From: Daphnia carinata
Taxonomy: Eukaryota > Arthropoda > Branchiopoda > Diplostraca > Daphniidae
Direction: 5' to 3'
DNA: 64,000 nt
NCBI RefSeq assembly: GCF_022539665.2
Contig: NC_081337.1
Location: forward strand, 6,920,679-6,984,678
Made by a program: the position numbers and the translations under genes. Below are positions 61,299-64,000 of the stretch, one piece after another. The first letter of the stretch is position 1. Every line of letters starts with the position of its first letter. The notes under the pieces were generated by a model that had not been told where the DNA came from, ran no database searches, and was given only the letters and a program-made list of their open reading frames with translations.

Positions 61299-64000
61299 CC
61301 ACACCTTCACGCGCGTGCACGCCGGACGTAACTGACCAGCCGCGACCAGCCGCTCCCGGTGACTAGCGGCTAGGCGATAGCCAGCGCGCGGGACGGAAGC
61401 GATGAATGGGGGGACAGGAAAGCCATTAATGCACAAAGAAAGAAAAAAAAAAGCAGGGAGAAAAATAAATAAGGAAAGAACTAATAGAACTCCTATTCCT
61501 GTGTGGGTAGAAAGAAGTCAACACCGCGTAACCAGCAGCGTCCGAAAACAGGAAACACCTGCTGGAAAAAAAAGAACGAAATAAGCAAAAACAGCGCACC
61601 CACAAACAAAACAAAACAAAAAAAAAAAAAACTTGTCCGCGTTAGCCGGCCATACTTCCGGCCGATAGTTTCACATATTTACAAGTAAGCCGTAATAAGA
61701 GGCCGACCGTATACTGCGTTGTTTAGTGAAGCGTAGGGGGGAGGGAAAGGATGGACAACGGAGAAAGGCAAAAGAAAGAAAGAACGAAAAAAATGAAGAG
61801 AATACCGCTGCCATTGTGGTGGCCTACACATTATGTGTCCTCATAAGAAAAACAAAGCGAAATAATGTAGAGGGTATTTTTTAATTTTGAAAGGAAGTAT
61901 GTTGCTCTAGCACAAAATGCAAAGGAGAAAATCAAGGGATGTGGAATCCGTCGAGCACGAGTGCGCACACTCACACAAACTGCACACACACATCCCCGGC
62001 TCTTTCACTCGCTCGCTCCGGTTCACACAGACAAACGCACCACGCGCGAGCAGCCGAGCAATTGGGTAAAGAAAAAAAAAAAAGAAAAGGAAATCTAGGG
62101 GAAGGAGAAGAAAAGAAGAAAACGGATACATTATGATAATATAATATAGCGCGGTGGTAACGGCGGTGAGGGAGAAACTATGTCGGAGAGGACGAACGAC
62201 GTCATTATTTTCTGTTGTCATCTTTTCAAGAATCGCATTTCACATTAGCGGTCTCGACTACGTAGACTTGGGGTGTCTTGAACTGAGGAAAAAAAAAAAA
62301 CGCGAAATCCTTACAGCCCCGCGTACATTACAGCGCATTCAAAAAAATGCGGAAACGAAAAGGAAAAAGCGAAGGGCGATGTAAAAAGACGGAGATTGGG
62401 AATACGAGGCTGTTTTGACGTCATTTGGCTTCTCGATAGCAAACTCGTTGCAAATGGCTGTTTACATTAATCGATACTTGAAATGAAACGTGCACTTGGT
62501 AATGATGAGAACCGTTCGATCGTCGACCGAAAGCACGACAATGAGTGGGCGGACGCAACGAACAACTGACAGTTGCCGATGGAAAATGCTTAACTGGTTG
62601 TAGAGGATTCTCAGAAAAAATGTTTGAAATTATTCGCGCTCGATCGTACCGATGCGACGAGAACAAAAATTTACGTAACAAAACGAGGGGATTTTTCTCA
62701 TTCTCCTGCCTCTTCACACCTACACAGTTTCACGCTAGCGTGCCGTGCATAAGTGTCATACATGACGAGATGTAGGAAACTTTTGGCAACACGGCAATCT
62801 CGAAAGAAAGAAAGGCAAGAAATGGGAAATTCTTTACGGATGAATGGCAAGCGCTATTCCAGAGAATGTAAAGTACATATACAGTATTTATACCAACCGT
62901 GATGTCCCGGTGTGGCTCGACGGCTATTGTGTACGGGGAAAAAAAAAACGGTTTGCATCGATTTTGAAATGCTGGACTGGAACGAGTAAAAAGAAGGAAG
63001 CCCAAAACGACAATTGAATCGAAAGGAAAAAAAAAATGCCAACAATTGATGTGCGCTGACGGAGGGGAAAGGAAGACGAGCGAAGTGGATGAACGTGAAG
63101 ATCGTGTCAAAAAGAAGAGCAGGAACCGTGCGTGGTCGGGCTTGGGAACAATTGATGCAGAATCCAAAAAATGTGGCAAGGATGTACAGTATATCGTCTA
63201 AGGCAATCGACTCTGCGAGTGTGAGCCTTTGGATAAAAAAGAAAGAAAGAAAGAAAGAAAAAAGAAGAGGGGGGTAAAAAGAAAAAAAAAAATGCATGGG
63301 AAATGGAAGTATGGAAAAGAATCGAAACACGCCCGGGTCCCGAAATCTACATTATCAGTGATGTGTTGCTTTAAAAAAGATGAAGAGGCTTTGAGAATAG
63401 GAGGGCCAGAAAAGAAAAAAAAAAAAGAGAAAACGAAGCGTAACTGCATCTTCAGGCAGGATATCTAAATAAATATACACCAAGGAAGAAAATGGTGGAA
63501 CAGGGTCTTTTTACAGGTATGTATCGATAGATTGCCCCATCCGTTTTCTTCTTCTTTCCACCTTTTTTTATCTGTTCATTTCAGGTTCTTCGTCCCTTCT
63601 TCTTCTTCTCCCCCCAACAACCATCGCATTATTTTTTTTTTTTTCTGGGGCTGCCTTTTGTTAAAGACTCTTTTCGTCTTCAGGGCTTGATGATGATGAG
63701 ATGTTTGTTGGATAACTCCCAAAGAGAAGCGAAAAAGGGCAAGGACGAAGAGGAAAAAAGGAAAAAAAAAAAAAAAAACCGAAGGCGTACATGAGAATAT
63801 AAGCAAGGCGAGAATGTAACGGAGGAGAAGGAGAAAGAGGAAAGACAAGAAAAGATGGACGATAAGATAACTGCGTGTCCCGTTTTCATACGTATTCAGC
63901 TGAAGATGAGTGGATGCACGCACCGTAGTGACCGTAGAGTAATACGCGCATAGGAAAAGTAGGCGGACAAGAAGAAGAAGAAAAAAAAAGATGAAAGACG

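Larger units (their letters stand above)
52272..64000. other. Large gene-poor region with low-complexity DNA
   Basis: Nearly 12 kb with no recognisable exon. It is dominated by A and T runs, homopurine stretches and microsatellites. Many open frames (for example plus 57144-57689 and minus 62854-63330) are Phe/Leu- or Lys-rich products of these runs. The region could be a long intron or upstream regulatory domain of a gene outside the window. Confidence 0.5.

Noticed and set aside
62730-63330. Two long overlapping minus-strand frames (149 and 158 residues)
   Set aside because: Both are Phe/Ser/Leu-rich products of purine runs on the plus strand; two overlapping frames cannot both be coding and neither has a domain.
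1-64000. tRNA, rRNA, CRISPR or conserved microRNA genes
   Set aside because: I looked for tRNA box-like segments and for seed sequences of common arthropod microRNAs by eye and found none; a covariance-model search would be needed to be sure.

Overview
The window is genomic DNA from an animal nucleus, most likely a branchiopod crustacean of the Daphnia type. The evidence is protein genes split into many short exons by introns of roughly 60-130 bp with GT...AG ends, AT-rich intergenic DNA full of A/T runs and microsatellites, and proteins resembling arthropod and vertebrate families. I saw no bacterial operon, rRNA, tRNA or CRISPR array. The species assignment is inference; only the eukaryotic gene structure is read directly.

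Six multi-exon genes could be rebuilt by following splice sites and reading phase. (1) COQ4, minus strand, 11692-13209: mitochondrial coenzyme Q biosynthesis. (2) Pins/LGN (rapsynoid, GPSM2), plus strand, 13873-17375: TPR repeats plus four GoLoco motifs, spindle orientation. It is head-to-head with COQ4, with about 660 bp between start codons. (3) An unrecognised single-pass membrane protein, minus strand, 23292-25057. (4) A carboxypeptidase M/D-family metallocarboxypeptidase, minus strand, 30715-34617, with two alternative C-termini. (5) An unrecognised secreted 583-residue protein, minus strand, 39695-41598. (6) A matrin/U1-type zinc-finger protein (Pep/CIZ1-like), plus strand, 42850-46029, tail-to-tail with (7) the cyclophilin PPIL3, minus strand, 46397-47231. 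That makes seven gene models, of which five are recognisable families.

The rest is gene-poor: 1-11.6 kb, 17.4-23.3 kb, 25.1-30.7 kb, 34.6-39.7 kb and especially 48.4-64 kb. In the last block only two weak candidate terminal exons (minus strand, 50.6 and 52.1 kb) and a TATA-type promoter motif stand out among low-complexity sequence.

The most unusual non-coding signal is a dispersed repeat built around the 14-mer GTCGGGCTTATTTT. It occurs at three places: two tandem units at 2.5-3.1 kb, about four units at 22.1-22.8 kb, and two roughly 0.5-kb units with inverted termini at 47.4-48.4 kb. The last copy lies just upstream of PPIL3 and looks like a pair of small non-autonomous DNA elements.

The genes do not form one pathway; they are independent housekeeping and cell-surface genes that happen to be neighbours.
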